64,000 nucleotides of DNA from Actinomycetospora sp. TBRC 11914 (lineage in GTDB: Bacteria; Actinomycetota; Actinomycetes; Mycobacteriales; Pseudonocardiaceae). The DNA lies in assembly GCF_012933465.1 (NCBI RefSeq), contig NZ_JABBND010000006.1, positions 124,001 through 188,000 on the forward strand, read 5' to 3'. Of the stretch, positions 1-8,762 are shown one piece after another. Under the pieces are notes generated by a model. The model did not search any database and was not told the origin of the DNA. It was given only the letters and a program-made list of their open reading frames with translations. Position 1 is the first letter of the stretch, and each line of letters starts with the position of its first letter. Made by a program: the position numbers and the translations under genes.

Positions 1-635
1 CGGCCGAGCGGGTCGTCGTCGGGGACGTGGCCGCGATCGCAGGGATGCGCGCGGTCGCCGAGCAGGCCGCCGCGGCGGGACCGTTCGACGCGGTGATCCA
101 CAACGTCGGCGTGGGCTACCGCGAACCGCGCCGGGTGGAGACCCCGGACGGCCTGGCGCACGTGTTCGCGATCAACGTGCTGGCGCCCTACCTGCTCACG
201 GCGCTGCTGCCCCGGCCGGCGCGCCTGGTCTACCTCAGCTCGGGCATGGCGAGGGGCGGGCACGGCGACCTGGACGACCCGCAGTGGACCCGCCGCCGCT
301 GGGCCGGGGCGCAGGCCTACTCCGACAGCAAGCTGTTCGACCTGCTGCTCGCGCTCGGCGTCGCCCGCCGGTGGCCGGACGTGCTGTCCAACGCGGTCTC
401 GCCCGGCTGGGTCCCGACGCGGATGGGCGGCGCGGGCGCGCCCGACGACCTCGACGCCGGCCCGGTCACCCAGGCCTGGCTGGCGGTCTCCGACGAGCCG
501 GACGCCCGCACGACCGGCGGGTACTTCTACCACCGGCGCCCGATCGACCCCCCGGGCACGGCCCGCGACGCCGCGGCGCAGGACGCGCTGCTCGGGTACT
601 GCGCCGAGCTGACCGGCACGACGCTGCCCGCGTGA
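1..635 (+). CDS. Short-chain dehydrogenase/reductase, 5'-truncated by window edge
   Basis: This is the C-terminal part of an NAD(P)-dependent SDR oxidoreductase. The frame is open back to base 3. The upstream residues (AERVVVGDVA) fit the end of the Rossmann cofactor region, so the GTG at 27 is probably not the real start. Visible SDR landmarks are HNVGVG (the Asn-x-Gly segment after beta4), YLSSG (catalytic Ser) and YSDSK (catalytic Tyr-x3-Lys). The tail SPGWVPTRMG is typical for the family. The substrate cannot be told. It converges with the ANTAR-like gene, with only 5 bp between their ends. Confidence 0.85.
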   Translation, partial: AERVVVGDVAAIAGMRAVAEQAAAAGPFDAVIHNVGVGYREPRRVETPDGLAHVFAINVLAPYLLTALLPRPARLVYLSSGMARGGHGDLDDPQWTRRRWAGAQAYSDSKLFDLLLALGVARRWPDVLSNAVSPGWVPTRMGGAGAPDDLDAGPVTQAWLAVSDEPDARTTGGYFYHRRPIDPPGTARDAAAQDALLGYCAELTGTTLPA

Positions 636-640
636 GCACC

Positions 641-1243
641 TCAGCGGTCGTCGATCACCCGCTGCGCGATCTCGTAGGTCGAGGTGCCGCCCTCGCGCGC
701 CCGCTCGAGGATGAGGGCGTAGGCCGCGTCGACCCCGCACCCGAGGCGCGCCATGAGGAGCTCCGCCGCGGCACCGATCAGGGCCTGTTGCGCCGCGTGG
801 TCGACGACGGCGGGCGCGGCGTCCCGCAGTGGGGCCACGGCCTCCCCGGCGGACACCGCGTCCCCGGCGGGCGCGACCGACCCACGCGGCGGCGGCCCGT
901 GGCCGGGCACCCGCGCGTACGGCGTCGGGAACGCCACGACGCGGTCCCCGCCCCCGGTCCGCGGCCGCTCGCGGACGGCCCGCACCACGCGGTCGACGTG
1001 CAGCTCGATCGCCGAACCGAGCTCGCGGACGGTGGCGGCCACGGCGGGATCGGAGTCGCCCGCGACCCGGGCGATCGCCCCGGCCAGCCGGCGTCCGGCC
1101 TGGGCCAGCTCCTCGAGGACCTCGAGGCGCCAGACGGCCTCGTCCACCCCGGACGGACGCAGGACGTGGCCGTAGCGCTCCAGGCTCCCCAGGGATCGTG
1201 TCGCCTGTTCGGCGAGCGCCATCCCCGAGTCGTCCAATGACAT
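641..1243 (-). CDS. ANTAR-like regulatory protein
   Basis: A 200-residue soluble protein. The last ~50 residues (QQALIGAAAELLMARLGCGVDAAYALI onward, here split for length) follow the ANTAR pattern: a helix starting an Ala-rich 'IGxAxELLMxRxG' segment, then 'DAAYALILERA'. ANTAR domains bind RNA hairpin pairs and act as antiterminators. The N-terminal ~120 residues are helical with no recognised sensor, and a Pro/Gly-rich linker (about residues 95-130) separates the halves. The start ATG lies after a GGGG-rich stretch. It is the first of several ANTAR/GAF genes in the first 12.6 kb. The ANTAR assignment is by pattern and moderately sure; the RNA target is unknown. Confidence 0.65.
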   Translation of the reverse strand: MSLDDSGMALAEQATRSLGSLERYGHVLRPSGVDEAVWRLEVLEELAQAGRRLAGAIARVAGDSDPAVAATVRELGSAIELHVDRVVRAVRERPRTGGGDRVVAFPTPYARVPGHGPPPRGSVAPAGDAVSAGEAVAPLRDAAPAVVDHAAQQALIGAAAELLMARLGCGVDAAYALILERAREGGTSTYEIAQRVIDDR

Positions 1244-1587
1244 GACCCCAAGTTACTGGTTCGCGGTTGGATTGTGCACGCCCGAGTTGGTTCCCGCCGG
1301 GACGTCCGCGACCGTACTCGACCGGTCCGACCTGCTCGAACGCGAGCATTCTATCCCTTTGGCGCACATGCTGGCCAGTTCGCGCACGCGTCGGGCAAGC
1401 CGCCGGACGGCTGAACTCGCGTGCTGTCGCATCGCGCACGCACCGTGACCAGCCGCCGTCGTCGAACCGTGCTCCGGTGCGCACTGTGCTGCGACTCCTC
1501 GTCCACCCAGGTAGCCCGTCGGGGTGATGGACGCCGCGACTCGGGCTGGAGCACAGTGACCGGGAGTCACCGGAACGGGAGGGCACC
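1244..1587. other. Intergenic region between divergent genes
   Basis: A 344-bp gap between the start of the ANTAR-like gene (minus) and a membrane-protein gene (plus). It presumably holds both promoters. I see no RNA gene, no coding frame with a credible start, and no strong inverted repeat. Confidence 0.5.
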
Positions 1588-2181
1588 ATGCAGCGGACGG
1601 GCGTGTTCCTCGGTTTCGTCCCGTGGATCGTCTTCTCGGTCGTGTCCGGGCCGAGCACCTGGGAGTGGGCCGCTCTCGCCGGGCTCGTCTGCTCGCTGAT
1701 CCTGGTGGTGCCGACCTGGCGGCGCACCCACTCGATGAGCATCCTCGACGCCGCCGGCATCGCGTTCTTCGCCGTGATGGCGGTCCTCGCGCTGGCACTC
1801 GACCGCGCCACCCTGCAGCCCCTCGAGGACCGCGCCCAGCTGCTCTCCAGCGTCGTCATCGCCGTCGTCGCGTTCGGCTCGCTCGCCGCGGGCCGACCCT
1901 TCACCGAGTACTACGCGAAGCAGAGCACCCCCCGCGAGTACTGGCAGAGCCCGGTCTTCACGCGCATCAACCGCGTGCTGACCGCGCTGTGGGGCACGGT
2001 GTTCGTGCTCAACGGCCTGTGCGACGTGGCCGTGGGCTTCTGGGGCGCGGATCCGGACCTCTTCAGCTGGGTGCTGCCGGTGGTCCTCATCGTCGCCGCC
2101 GTCAAGATCACGGCGTGGTACCCCGACCACGTCACCGGCGGTCACGACGACGAGCACGCCGCCCCGGTCGCGCAGGGCTGA
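1588..2181 (+). CDS. Integral membrane protein of unknown function
   Basis: A 197-residue protein with about five hydrophobic segments: near residues 5-22, 27-43, 53-73, 86-102 and 134-165. The C-terminus is charged and His/Asp-rich (GGHDDEHAAP). The start ATG has a strong ribosome site (GGGAGGGCACC). I do not recognise a family motif with certainty. The layout resembles small actinobacterial membrane proteins without assigned function. It converges with the small gene at 2264-2581. No neighbour suggests a pathway. Confidence 0.75.
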   Translation: MQRTGVFLGFVPWIVFSVVSGPSTWEWAALAGLVCSLILVVPTWRRTHSMSILDAAGIAFFAVMAVLALALDRATLQPLEDRAQLLSSVVIAVVAFGSLAAGRPFTEYYAKQSTPREYWQSPVFTRINRVLTALWGTVFVLNGLCDVAVGFWGADPDLFSWVLPVVLIVAAVKITAWYPDHVTGGHDDEHAAPVAQG

Positions 2182-2263
2182 AACCCGTCGCGCGGTTCCG
2201 GCCGGCGGTGCAGGTGCCGCTCGGCGTGCCCGGCGCCGGGCTGCCGACGGGGTGTGACCCCCG

Positions 2264-2581
2264 TCAGACCTCGGTCTTCAGGATGCAGATCGCGAGGTGG
2301 GCGTCGAGAACGGCGTCGCGGGTCCCCGCATCGGCCCCGGGGTCGGCCTCGGCGGCCGCCTTGGCGCTGTCGCCGGCCTGCTCGAGCTCGATCACGGCGT
2401 CGCGGGCCGACGCGTCGTCGGCGGCCGATCGCCGCGCCTTGTCGGACTTCGTGTCGAACTCCCGCACGACGGCCACGGTGACCACCGAGGCCCCCTCGTC
2501 GGCTTCGGCGGCGCTCAGCGCCGCGGAGGTCCTGGCCTTGACGTCGGCCAGTCGGCTGGAGACATCGGTCGTGGTCAACAT
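2264..2581 (-). CDS. Small hypothetical soluble protein
   Basis: A 105-residue, Ala/Asp-rich, probably helical protein beginning MLTTTDVSSRLADVKARTS. The start at 2581 is chosen because GGGAG lies about 6 bases upstream. A longer frame back to 2647 would add an Arg/His-rich tail with no ribosome site. No family is recognised. The spacing of Ala and charged residues (for example DAVIELEQAGDSAKAAAEAD) suggests an amphipathic helical bundle. No neighbour shares its strand closely enough to form an operon. Confidence 0.55.
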   Translation of the reverse strand: MLTTTDVSSRLADVKARTSAALSAAEADEGASVVTVAVVREFDTKSDKARRSAADDASARDAVIELEQAGDSAKAAAEADPGADAGTRDAVLDAHLAICILKTEV

Positions 2582-2744
2582 GGACAGCTCCCGTTTCGTC
2601 CCGGTGTGGTGGCTTCCGCTCCGGAAGTGACGGAGTGTCCGCCTCACGGGAGGTCAACGGGGCGACGCCGCCCGATCGGCCCAGCAGGACCACTCCGACG
2701 ACGGCGGCGAGTGGTGGGTGCGGAGCGGGAGTGACCGCCGACCG

Positions 2745-3752
2745 TCACTCGACCGGCGCTGCCTCCAGCTCGTCGGCGTCGACGAACGCGGGCATCGCCG
2801 GGACGCTGCGGTCGACGACGACGGGGTTCGGGGCGCGGTTGATCAGCAGGCGCATGACGTCGGGCCGGGAGTAGTGCCCGACGGGGTCGGCGGCGGACTT
2901 CGCGATCGCGATCATCGAGAAGTCCAGGTCGGCGACGACGAGGCCCTCGGCGGTCTCGTCGAGGTCCTGCCCCAGCGGGCTGCCCTCGGGCCCGAAGATG
3001 CGCGCGAACCCGCCGCCCTGCAGGAGGAGCTGCCGTTTGACCTCGGTGTCGCAGAACAGGTCGTGGGCGGCCTGCCCGACGACGGCGCACGGCGCCACCA
3101 CGAACGTCTGGCCCTCGACGGCGTAGACGAGGCTCGCGGCGTTGTTCACCTCCGGCCCGAGGGCCCGCGCGGCGCCGCGGTAGACCGAGAAGCTCGGCCA
3201 GGCGCCCACGTGGATCTGCTCCCCCAGGCTGTACATCGCGTACTTGGTCAGCGGCTGGAAGTGCTCCCAGCAGTTCAGCGCGCCGACCCGCCCGAGCGCC
3301 GTGTCGTGGACCTGGATGTCGCTGCCGTCGCCCTCGCCGAACACCGAGCGCTCGACGTGGGTCGGCTTGAGCTTGCGGCGCACGCTGATCACGCGCCCGG
3401 TGTCGGAGATCAGCGCCTGGGACATGTAGAGGCTGCCGCCGGCGCGCTCGGAGAACCCGAAGACGACGTGGATGCCGTGCCGGCCGGCGGCGTCGGCGAT
3501 GCGCCGCATGTGCTCGCCGTCGCGGGTCATCGAGTTCTCCGCGTACCGCGGCACGAACGGCATGCCCATGGCGGGAGCGTCGAGCCAGATCCACCAGGGG
3601 TAGCCGGGGATGAAGGTCTCCGGGAACGCGACGAGCTGGGCGCCCTGCTCGGCGGCCTGCCCGACGTAGCCGATGAGGTGCTCGACGCCCGCGTCGAGGT
3701 CGAGCCAGCGGGGCTCGGCCTGGACCGCGGCAGCGCGCACGACGTGTGCCAT
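2745..3752 (-). CDS. Nitrilase (carbon-nitrogen hydrolase family)
   Basis: A 335-residue nitrilase, converting a nitrile to its carboxylic acid and ammonia. The catalytic Glu-Lys-Cys triad is visible: Glu45 in FPETFIPGYPWW, Lys127 in RRKLKPTH, and Cys161 in ALNCWEHFQPL. The WEHFQPL context and length fit true aliphatic/aromatic nitrilases better than amidases, whose Cys is usually followed by a different motif. The start at 3752 has GGAGG six bases upstream. An AraC regulator (3851-4786) lies 98 bp upstream on the same strand. This recalls the nitA/nitR pairing of Rhodococcus, where an AraC-type activator drives an inducible nitrilase. The natural substrate is not known. Confidence 0.9.
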   Translation of the reverse strand: MAHVVRAAAVQAEPRWLDLDAGVEHLIGYVGQAAEQGAQLVAFPETFIPGYPWWIWLDAPAMGMPFVPRYAENSMTRDGEHMRRIADAAGRHGIHVVFGFSERAGGSLYMSQALISDTGRVISVRRKLKPTHVERSVFGEGDGSDIQVHDTALGRVGALNCWEHFQPLTKYAMYSLGEQIHVGAWPSFSVYRGAARALGPEVNNAASLVYAVEGQTFVVAPCAVVGQAAHDLFCDTEVKRQLLLQGGGFARIFGPEGSPLGQDLDETAEGLVVADLDFSMIAIAKSAADPVGHYSRPDVMRLLINRAPNPVVVDRSVPAMPAFVDADELEAAPVE

Positions 3753-3850
3753 GGGGGTCCTCCGTGTGGTCGTGGTCTCGGCAGGATGCGCCGACGACGA
3801 CGGCCCGCCCTGACCGTGCGTGCCACCGGGACTCGCGCTGCGTGCCGGGC

Positions 3851-4786
3851 TCAGCCCCCGCGCGCGCGGAAGACCCCGGGGCTGGTGCCGGTGGCGTCGC
3901 GGAAGGTGCGGTGGAACTGAGCCTCCCCGCCGAACCCGCACCGTGCGGCGACCACCGCGACGGGCAGCTCGGGCCGCTCGCGCAACAGCGCCCGCGCACG
4001 GCGCAGGCGCTCGGCGCGCAGGAGGCCGCTCAACGTCTCGCCCTCGGCGGCCAGCACCCGGAACAGCGTCCGCCGGGAGACGTGGCAGGCCGACGCGATC
4101 GCCTCGGCGCTCACCCCGGGCTCGTCGGCGGCCCGGGCGATGCCGCGCCGCACCCGCTCCCGGACGGCGGCGTCGCTCGGCGGCGCGGTGGCGTGCCCGG
4201 CGAGGCCGAGCGCGAACTCGAACAGGCCGAGCGCGTGCGGCGTGAGTCCCGACGGCGGGTGCCCCTGCGCGGACTCCCGGGCGAGGCCGACGAAGAAGTC
4301 GGTGACGAGCCGGGCGGGGCCCGGCCCGGCGAGGGCGGTCGCGGTGGCGTCGCGGACCGCCGCGCGCGGGACCGCCGACCGGGGCACCTGGATGACGAGC
4401 TGGCGGAAGTGGTCGTCGAACTCGAGGGTGTAGGGCCGGGTGCTGTCGTAGAAGGCCATCGCCCCCGCTCGCAGCTCCGCGACCCGGCCGTCCTGGCGGA
4501 CCTGCCCGACACCCTCGAGCTGGATGCTCGCCAGCAGGTAGTCCTCGTGACTGCGGGCGATGAGGCCGCGGGTGCGGTCGACGCGCTGCGCGTCGGCGGT
4601 GACGGTGGAGAGCTCGACGTCGTCGAGTGCCCGGTGCTCGATCGCGCCGGCGAACGGCCGGTCGTCGACCGGTCGCGCGGAGAGCTGGACGAAGGCGTCG
4701 CAGATCAGGTCGCGCCAGTAGTCGAAGGCCTGGTCCTGATCCACCGCCGCCGTGGACCACGCGGCCGCGGCCGGGGTCGCTCCCAT
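3851..4786 (-). CDS. AraC-family transcriptional regulator, likely activator of the nitrilase gene
   Basis: A 311-residue regulator. The N-terminal ~200 residues match the AraC-binding-like domain, opening FDYWRDLICDAFVQL. The C-terminal ~100 residues form the double helix-turn-helix (EAIASACHVSRRTLFRVLA, then VAVVAARCGFGGEAQFHRTFR). The start is the ATG at 4786. It lies directly upstream of the nitrilase gene in the same orientation, so by analogy with NitR it probably senses a nitrile or its product. That role is inferred from position, not from a ligand motif. The gene at 4915 is transcribed divergently. Confidence 0.88.
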   Translation of the reverse strand: MGATPAAAAWSTAAVDQDQAFDYWRDLICDAFVQLSARPVDDRPFAGAIEHRALDDVELSTVTADAQRVDRTRGLIARSHEDYLLASIQLEGVGQVRQDGRVAELRAGAMAFYDSTRPYTLEFDDHFRQLVIQVPRSAVPRAAVRDATATALAGPGPARLVTDFFVGLARESAQGHPPSGLTPHALGLFEFALGLAGHATAPPSDAAVRERVRRGIARAADEPGVSAEAIASACHVSRRTLFRVLAAEGETLSGLLRAERLRRARALLRERPELPVAVVAARCGFGGEAQFHRTFRDATGTSPGVFRARGG

Positions 4787-4914
4787 GCTCCCTGGATCGA
4801 AGACCCTCCCCTCGGGGTTGTCCAGCGGCCGCCCGCACCGGCTGTGTCGACCATGTGACCGCCGTTACAGTCGGTGGGCCGAGCCGTCGGCGCCGGAGGA
4901 GGAGGAGGAGCGCG

Positions 4915-5814
4915 ATGAGCCGTCGCGATGTGGAGTTCGACGCCGAGGGGACGACCCTGCGTGGCTGGTTCTACGACGCCGAGGGCGCCTCGGGGCCGGC
5001 CCCCGTGGTCGTCATGGCCCACGGCTTCTCCGCGGTCAAGGAGATGTACCTCGACCGGTACGGCGAGGCCTTCTCCCGGGCCGGCCTGCATGCCCTGGTC
5101 TTCGACAACCGCGGCTTCGGCGCCAGCGACGGCGAGCCCCGCCAGGAGATCGACCCGGTCGCGCAGGTCCGCGACTACCGCCACGCGATCACCTACGCGA
5201 GCAACCTGCCCGAGGTCGACCGCACCCGGGTCGGCGTGTGGGGCTCGAGCTACTCCGGCGGCCACGCGCTCGTCCTCGGCGCGATCGACCGCCGGGTCAG
5301 GGCGGTCGTCGCGCAGGTCCCGCTCGTCTCGGGCTACGAGAACATCCGGTCGCTGGTGCGCTCGGACTTCATCGGCGGGTTCCGCGAGCAGTTCGACGCC
5401 GACCGCGAGGCCCGTGGGCGCGGCGAGGCGCCCGCGATGGTGCCGGTGGTCGACAAGGACCCGCTCGCGCCGTCGGCGCTCCCCACCCCGGACTCCTACC
5501 AGTGGTTCACCGAGACCCACGAGCTCCGCGCGCCGTCGTGGCGCAACGAGGTCACGCTGCGGACCGTCGAGATGCTGTCCGAGTACGAGCCGCGGGCCTA
5601 CATCCACCGCATCAGCCCCACCCCGCTGCTGATGCTCGTCGCCGAGAACGACGTCCTCACCCCCACCGAGCTCGCCGTCGCCGCGTACGTGGACGCCCGC
5701 GAGCCGAAGAAGCTGGTCATCCTCCCCGGCGGCCACTTCGACGCCTACGTCGACGGCTACGACCACTCGATGCCGCCCGCGCGGGACTGGTTCGTCGAGC
5801 ACCTGCGGCCCTGA
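4915..5814 (+). CDS. Alpha/beta hydrolase
   Basis: A 299-residue alpha/beta-fold hydrolase. The oxyanion segment is MAHGFSAVKEMY, the nucleophile elbow WGSSYSGG (Ser112 most likely), the acid VAENDVLTP, and the His GGHFDAY. This layout is common in actinobacterial hydrolases annotated as acetylxylan-esterase or FrsA-like. The substrate is unknown. The start ATG follows an unusually long GGAGGAGGAGGAG ribosome site. It is divergent from the AraC gene and ends 6 bp before the convergent ICMT-like gene. Confidence 0.85.
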   Translation: MSRRDVEFDAEGTTLRGWFYDAEGASGPAPVVVMAHGFSAVKEMYLDRYGEAFSRAGLHALVFDNRGFGASDGEPRQEIDPVAQVRDYRHAITYASNLPEVDRTRVGVWGSSYSGGHALVLGAIDRRVRAVVAQVPLVSGYENIRSLVRSDFIGGFREQFDADREARGRGEAPAMVPVVDKDPLAPSALPTPDSYQWFTETHELRAPSWRNEVTLRTVEMLSEYEPRAYIHRISPTPLLMLVAENDVLTPTELAVAAYVDAREPKKLVILPGGHFDAYVDGYDHSMPPARDWFVEHLRP

Positions 5815-5820
5815 CCGCGG

Positions 5821-6414
5821 TCACCGGATCGACGGGACCAGGCGCCGGGTCGTCACGGCGTACTCGGCGTACCCGGCCAGGTCCCGCCGCAGGAGGGCCT
5901 CCTCCGCCTCGATGCGGTGCCGGTAGGCGGTCCCGACGGCGGCCGTGGTCAGCACGGGAGCCAGGGCGTTCCGGGCGGTGAGCGCCGCACCGAGCCAGAG
6001 CAGCAGGACGCCCAGGTAGCCCGGGTGCCGCACGGCCGCGTACGGCCCGGAGCGGACGACCGGCTGGCCGTCGACCACCCGCAGCGTCCGCGCGTAGTGC
6101 CCGCGCAGGGTGCGCATGGCCCAGACCCGCAGCCCGATGCCGCCCGCCTGGACGGCGAGCCCGGCGGGACCGGACCACCGCGGGAGCCGGACCGACGCGG
6201 CGACGAGGGGGCTCGCGACGATCGCGCCGGCCGAAAAGAAGTACGCCCGCGTCAGCTCGTCGACGCCGTCCGGCCGGCTCGTCGGCCGGGCGGCGTCCTC
6301 GGCGACGACCGGCGGGCGCAGCGCCTCCATCAGCCGGATCCCGCCGAAGGCACCGGCGACCCCGACCGCCGACCACAGGACGTCACCGACCCCGCGCGGC
6401 ACCGCTCGACCCAT
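5821..6414 (-). CDS. Isoprenylcysteine carboxyl methyltransferase-like membrane protein
   Basis: A 197-residue multi-pass membrane protein. The C-terminal ICMT/PEMT signature GPYAAVRHPGYLG sits near residues 125-137, followed by a hydrophobic helix and an EAEEALLRRDLAGYAEYA segment, as in NnrU/ICMT-like methyltransferases. About four membrane helices are visible. The family uses S-adenosylmethionine to methylate lipid-linked or small-molecule acceptors. Bacterial members seldom have known substrates, and the neighbourhood does not give one. Confidence 0.85.
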   Translation of the reverse strand: MGRAVPRGVGDVLWSAVGVAGAFGGIRLMEALRPPVVAEDAARPTSRPDGVDELTRAYFFSAGAIVASPLVAASVRLPRWSGPAGLAVQAGGIGLRVWAMRTLRGHYARTLRVVDGQPVVRSGPYAAVRHPGYLGVLLLWLGAALTARNALAPVLTTAAVGTAYRHRIEAEEALLRRDLAGYAEYAVTTRRLVPSIR

Positions 6415-6468
6415 GGACGCGAGCCTGGCAGTCGCTCGACGATCCGGGCAATGACGGCCGGGCGCGGT

Positions 6469-7191
6469 CTACTCGCCGGCGTGCGACAGGTCGGCGGGCG
6501 CCTGCCCGCTCATGAGCGCTCCCGCCCAGCAACCGACCAGGCGTCCGTAGGCCTCCGTCTGCGTGAAGGCGTGCGGCTCGCTCGCGTAGCAGTTGATGGC
6601 CCCCAACGACCACTGCTCGGCATCCACCCCGACGCGCTGCGGCGTCCACGGCACGGCGATGGAGAGCGCCGAGCGCACGCCGAGCTCGTCGGCCTCCCGG
6701 CACAGGTCGGGCCAGGCCCGCCGGTCGGTGGAACCGGCCAGGTCGTCCGCCCGGACGACCGCGACCATGTCGAGCTCGACGGCCTCCACGCACGGCCCTT
6801 CGGCCAGCCGGTACTGCGCCGCGTCCATGGCGTCCGCGACGCCGGTGGGGCCGGCCGTCCGGTACTGCGGTCGGTCGCCGCCGAGCTGCTCGACCAGGGT
6901 CAGGCTGATCGACAGGCAACCGCCGTACAGCGGCCCGACCGCGTCGAGGACGACGCCGACCACGTCCGCGCGCGTCCGCCCCTCACCGCTAGATGCCAGC
7001 CCTCGACCGGCCGCCCACCCGTTGATGTTCCGGTCGGCCTGTTCCTGGGTCCGGGCGCACGCCGCACGGGCATACCGTTCCTGGTCGTGGGCACGCCTGC
7101 GCGCGTGGACCAACAACGTCCGGGAGGCCTCGGCCTGCGCTCGGACCTGGGCACACCACAGGGCCAACGCCGTGCTCCGGTCGGCCCTCAT
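6469..7191 (-). CDS. GAF-domain protein
   Basis: A GAF-fold sensor protein of about 240 residues. The N-terminus carries a helical, Arg/Ala-rich stretch (QVRAQAEASRTLLVHARRRA). The GAF portion includes RLAEGPCVEAVE and SLGAINCYASEPHAFT, the same landmarks seen in the GAF-ANTAR proteins nearby. No ANTAR domain follows, so it lacks the output domain. I used the ATG at 7191; neither it nor the alternative GTG at 7329, which would add 46 residues, has a clear ribosome site. It may act with the ANTAR proteins of this region, but that is inference. Confidence 0.65.
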   Translation of the reverse strand: MRADRSTALALWCAQVRAQAEASRTLLVHARRRAHDQERYARAACARTQEQADRNINGWAAGRGLASSGEGRTRADVVGVVLDAVGPLYGGCLSISLTLVEQLGGDRPQYRTAGPTGVADAMDAAQYRLAEGPCVEAVELDMVAVVRADDLAGSTDRRAWPDLCREADELGVRSALSIAVPWTPQRVGVDAEQWSLGAINCYASEPHAFTQTEAYGRLVGCWAGALMSGQAPADLSHAGE

Positions 7192-7852
7192 GGAGGGAGG
7201 GTAGGGCCCGGCACGGCCCCGCGACGAGGCTTCCGCGGAGACGGCGGCTTTCCTCCCGCGATGGGCGTTTCTCGCCGACGGAGCCGGAACCGAGGGGTGT
7301 TCGTCGGGCCTCCCACTCGGATTCGTCACCGCCCGGGCGCACTCGGCGTCGGCGGATCACCAGCGCGATGGGTCTGGTGTGGTGCCGCCGCCCGGCCGTC
7401 CGGATCTTCGGCCGGATGTCGGCACCACGCCTGCCGTATCACGCCAATTCGCGGTGCCGGGTTTTCCGGGACGGGTGGGCCGCGCATCCCGCCGGCACGC
7501 AGCCGAGAACCCGCGCTGCGAGGGAATCGGGCCCTCGGGCCCACCCCGAACTCGACGCGGGACAGCCTGCGGAGCATTCCGCCGCAGTGCACGACGTCCC
7601 GCGGGGTGACGTCCGCCGGCTCGACGCCTCCTCGTTCCGTCCTCCCTCCGTTCTCGTGCAGCGGGGCCCGCGCCCTGCGCCTGCGACGAGGGCGGTGACG
7701 GGCGGAGATCGAGGACCCGACGGCCCGACGGCGTCACGACGGCACCCCGGCCGACCCGGCGCGACCGCCGGCCCCGGCCGACGTGGCCCCGCTCTGCTGT
7801 CCACCCCGGCGCAGCGAAGCCCCACGGACACACGCTCAGCGAGGAGCACGAC
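7192..7852. other. Non-coding stretch upstream of the PRC-barrel gene
   Basis: About 660 bp (520 bp if the GAF protein starts at 7329) with no convincing gene on either strand. It should contain divergent promoters for the GAF gene and the PRC-barrel gene. I saw no tRNA-like fold and no array of repeats. Confidence 0.45.
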
Positions 7853-8686
7853 ATGGCAGTGGAACTCTCCGACCCCCGCGAGCTCAACGGCGCGGCCGTG
7901 CTCGGTCGCGACGACGAGAAGCTCGGCAAGGTCGAGAACGTCTACCTGGACAACGACACCCGCCGACCCGAGTGGGTCGCGGTCACGACCGGCCTGTTCG
8001 GCGTCCACGTGTCGCTGGTCCCTCTCGCGACCGCGCAGTACCGCGACGGCACCCTGCGACTGCCCTACGACAAGTCGGCCGTCCAGCGGGCCCCGCACCA
8101 CGACCCCGAGCGCGAGCTCTCGGCCGACCAGGAACGCGAGCTCTTCGAGCACTACGGGGTCGATTACGACGGCCGCACCGGTGACGGCGGGGCCCGCACC
8201 GGTGGCGATCACCGCGAGCAGGCCGGGGCGACGAGCGGGCGGCACGAGGGTCGCGCCGTCGGCCACGACGTCTCCGGCCCGACCACCGACGAGGCGATGA
8301 CCCGCTCCGAGGAGGAGATGAGGGTCGGCATCGAGACCCGCGAGCGCGGACGGGCCCGGCTGCGCAAGTACGTGGTCACCGAGGAGCAGACCACGACGGT
8401 GCCGGTCTCGCACGAGGAGGTCGTCGTCGAGCGGGAGCCCATCACCGAGGCCAACGCCCCCGCCGCACACGACGGCCCGCCGATCTCCGAGGAGGAGCAC
8501 GAAGTGGTCCTCCACGAGGAGCGGCCCGTGGTCGGCAAGGAGACCGTCGCCAGGGAGCGCGTCCGGATGGGCACCGAGACCCGCCGCGACGAGGAGCAGG
8601 TCAGCGAGCAGGTTCGCAAGGAGCACATCGAGGCCGACGCCGGACCCGACGCCGACACCGAGGGCCGCTCCGGCCGGAGCCGGTGA
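7853..8686 (+). CDS. PRC-barrel and DUF2382 (YsnF/AvaK-like) protein
   Basis: A 277-residue protein. Residues ~5-85 form a PRC-barrel (LNGAAVLGRDDEKLGKVENV then WVAVTTGLFG). Residues ~140-265 form a DUF2382 domain, seen as repeated 'EE..V...P.. EEVVVEREPI' strands rich in Glu/Val/Arg. It is acidic with no signal peptide. The fusion is widespread in actinobacteria and is often linked to osmotic or desiccation stress by expression studies; its molecular role is not established. The ATG is preceded by GAGGAGCACGAC. A perfect hairpin (8701-8722) follows. Confidence 0.88.
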   Translation: MAVELSDPRELNGAAVLGRDDEKLGKVENVYLDNDTRRPEWVAVTTGLFGVHVSLVPLATAQYRDGTLRLPYDKSAVQRAPHHDPERELSADQERELFEHYGVDYDGRTGDGGARTGGDHREQAGATSGRHEGRAVGHDVSGPTTDEAMTRSEEEMRVGIETRERGRARLRKYVVTEEQTTTVPVSHEEVVVEREPITEANAPAAHDGPPISEEEHEVVLHEERPVVGKETVARERVRMGTETRRDEEQVSEQVRKEHIEADAGPDADTEGRSGRSR

Positions 8687-8700
8687 CCCGGTCCCCGTCG

Positions 8701-8722
8701 CGACCCCGTCGACACGGGGTCG
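8701..8722. terminator. Hairpin between convergent genes
   Basis: A 22-bp perfect palindrome (arm CGACCCCGT, centre CGAC) between the stops of the convergent PRC-barrel and GAF-ANTAR genes. The position suggests a bidirectional terminator. There is no T tract, as is usual in high-GC actinobacteria. Confidence 0.6.
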
Positions 8723-8762
8723 GGGCGGGCTCCGGTGCCCAACAGGAGCCGGAACGGCTGGG

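Noticed and set aside
2745-4838. Single 697-residue nitrilase fusion
   Set aside because: The upstream half is out of frame with the AraC gene that covers the same DNA; ATG 3752 has a strong ribosome site and gives a normal nitrilase length.
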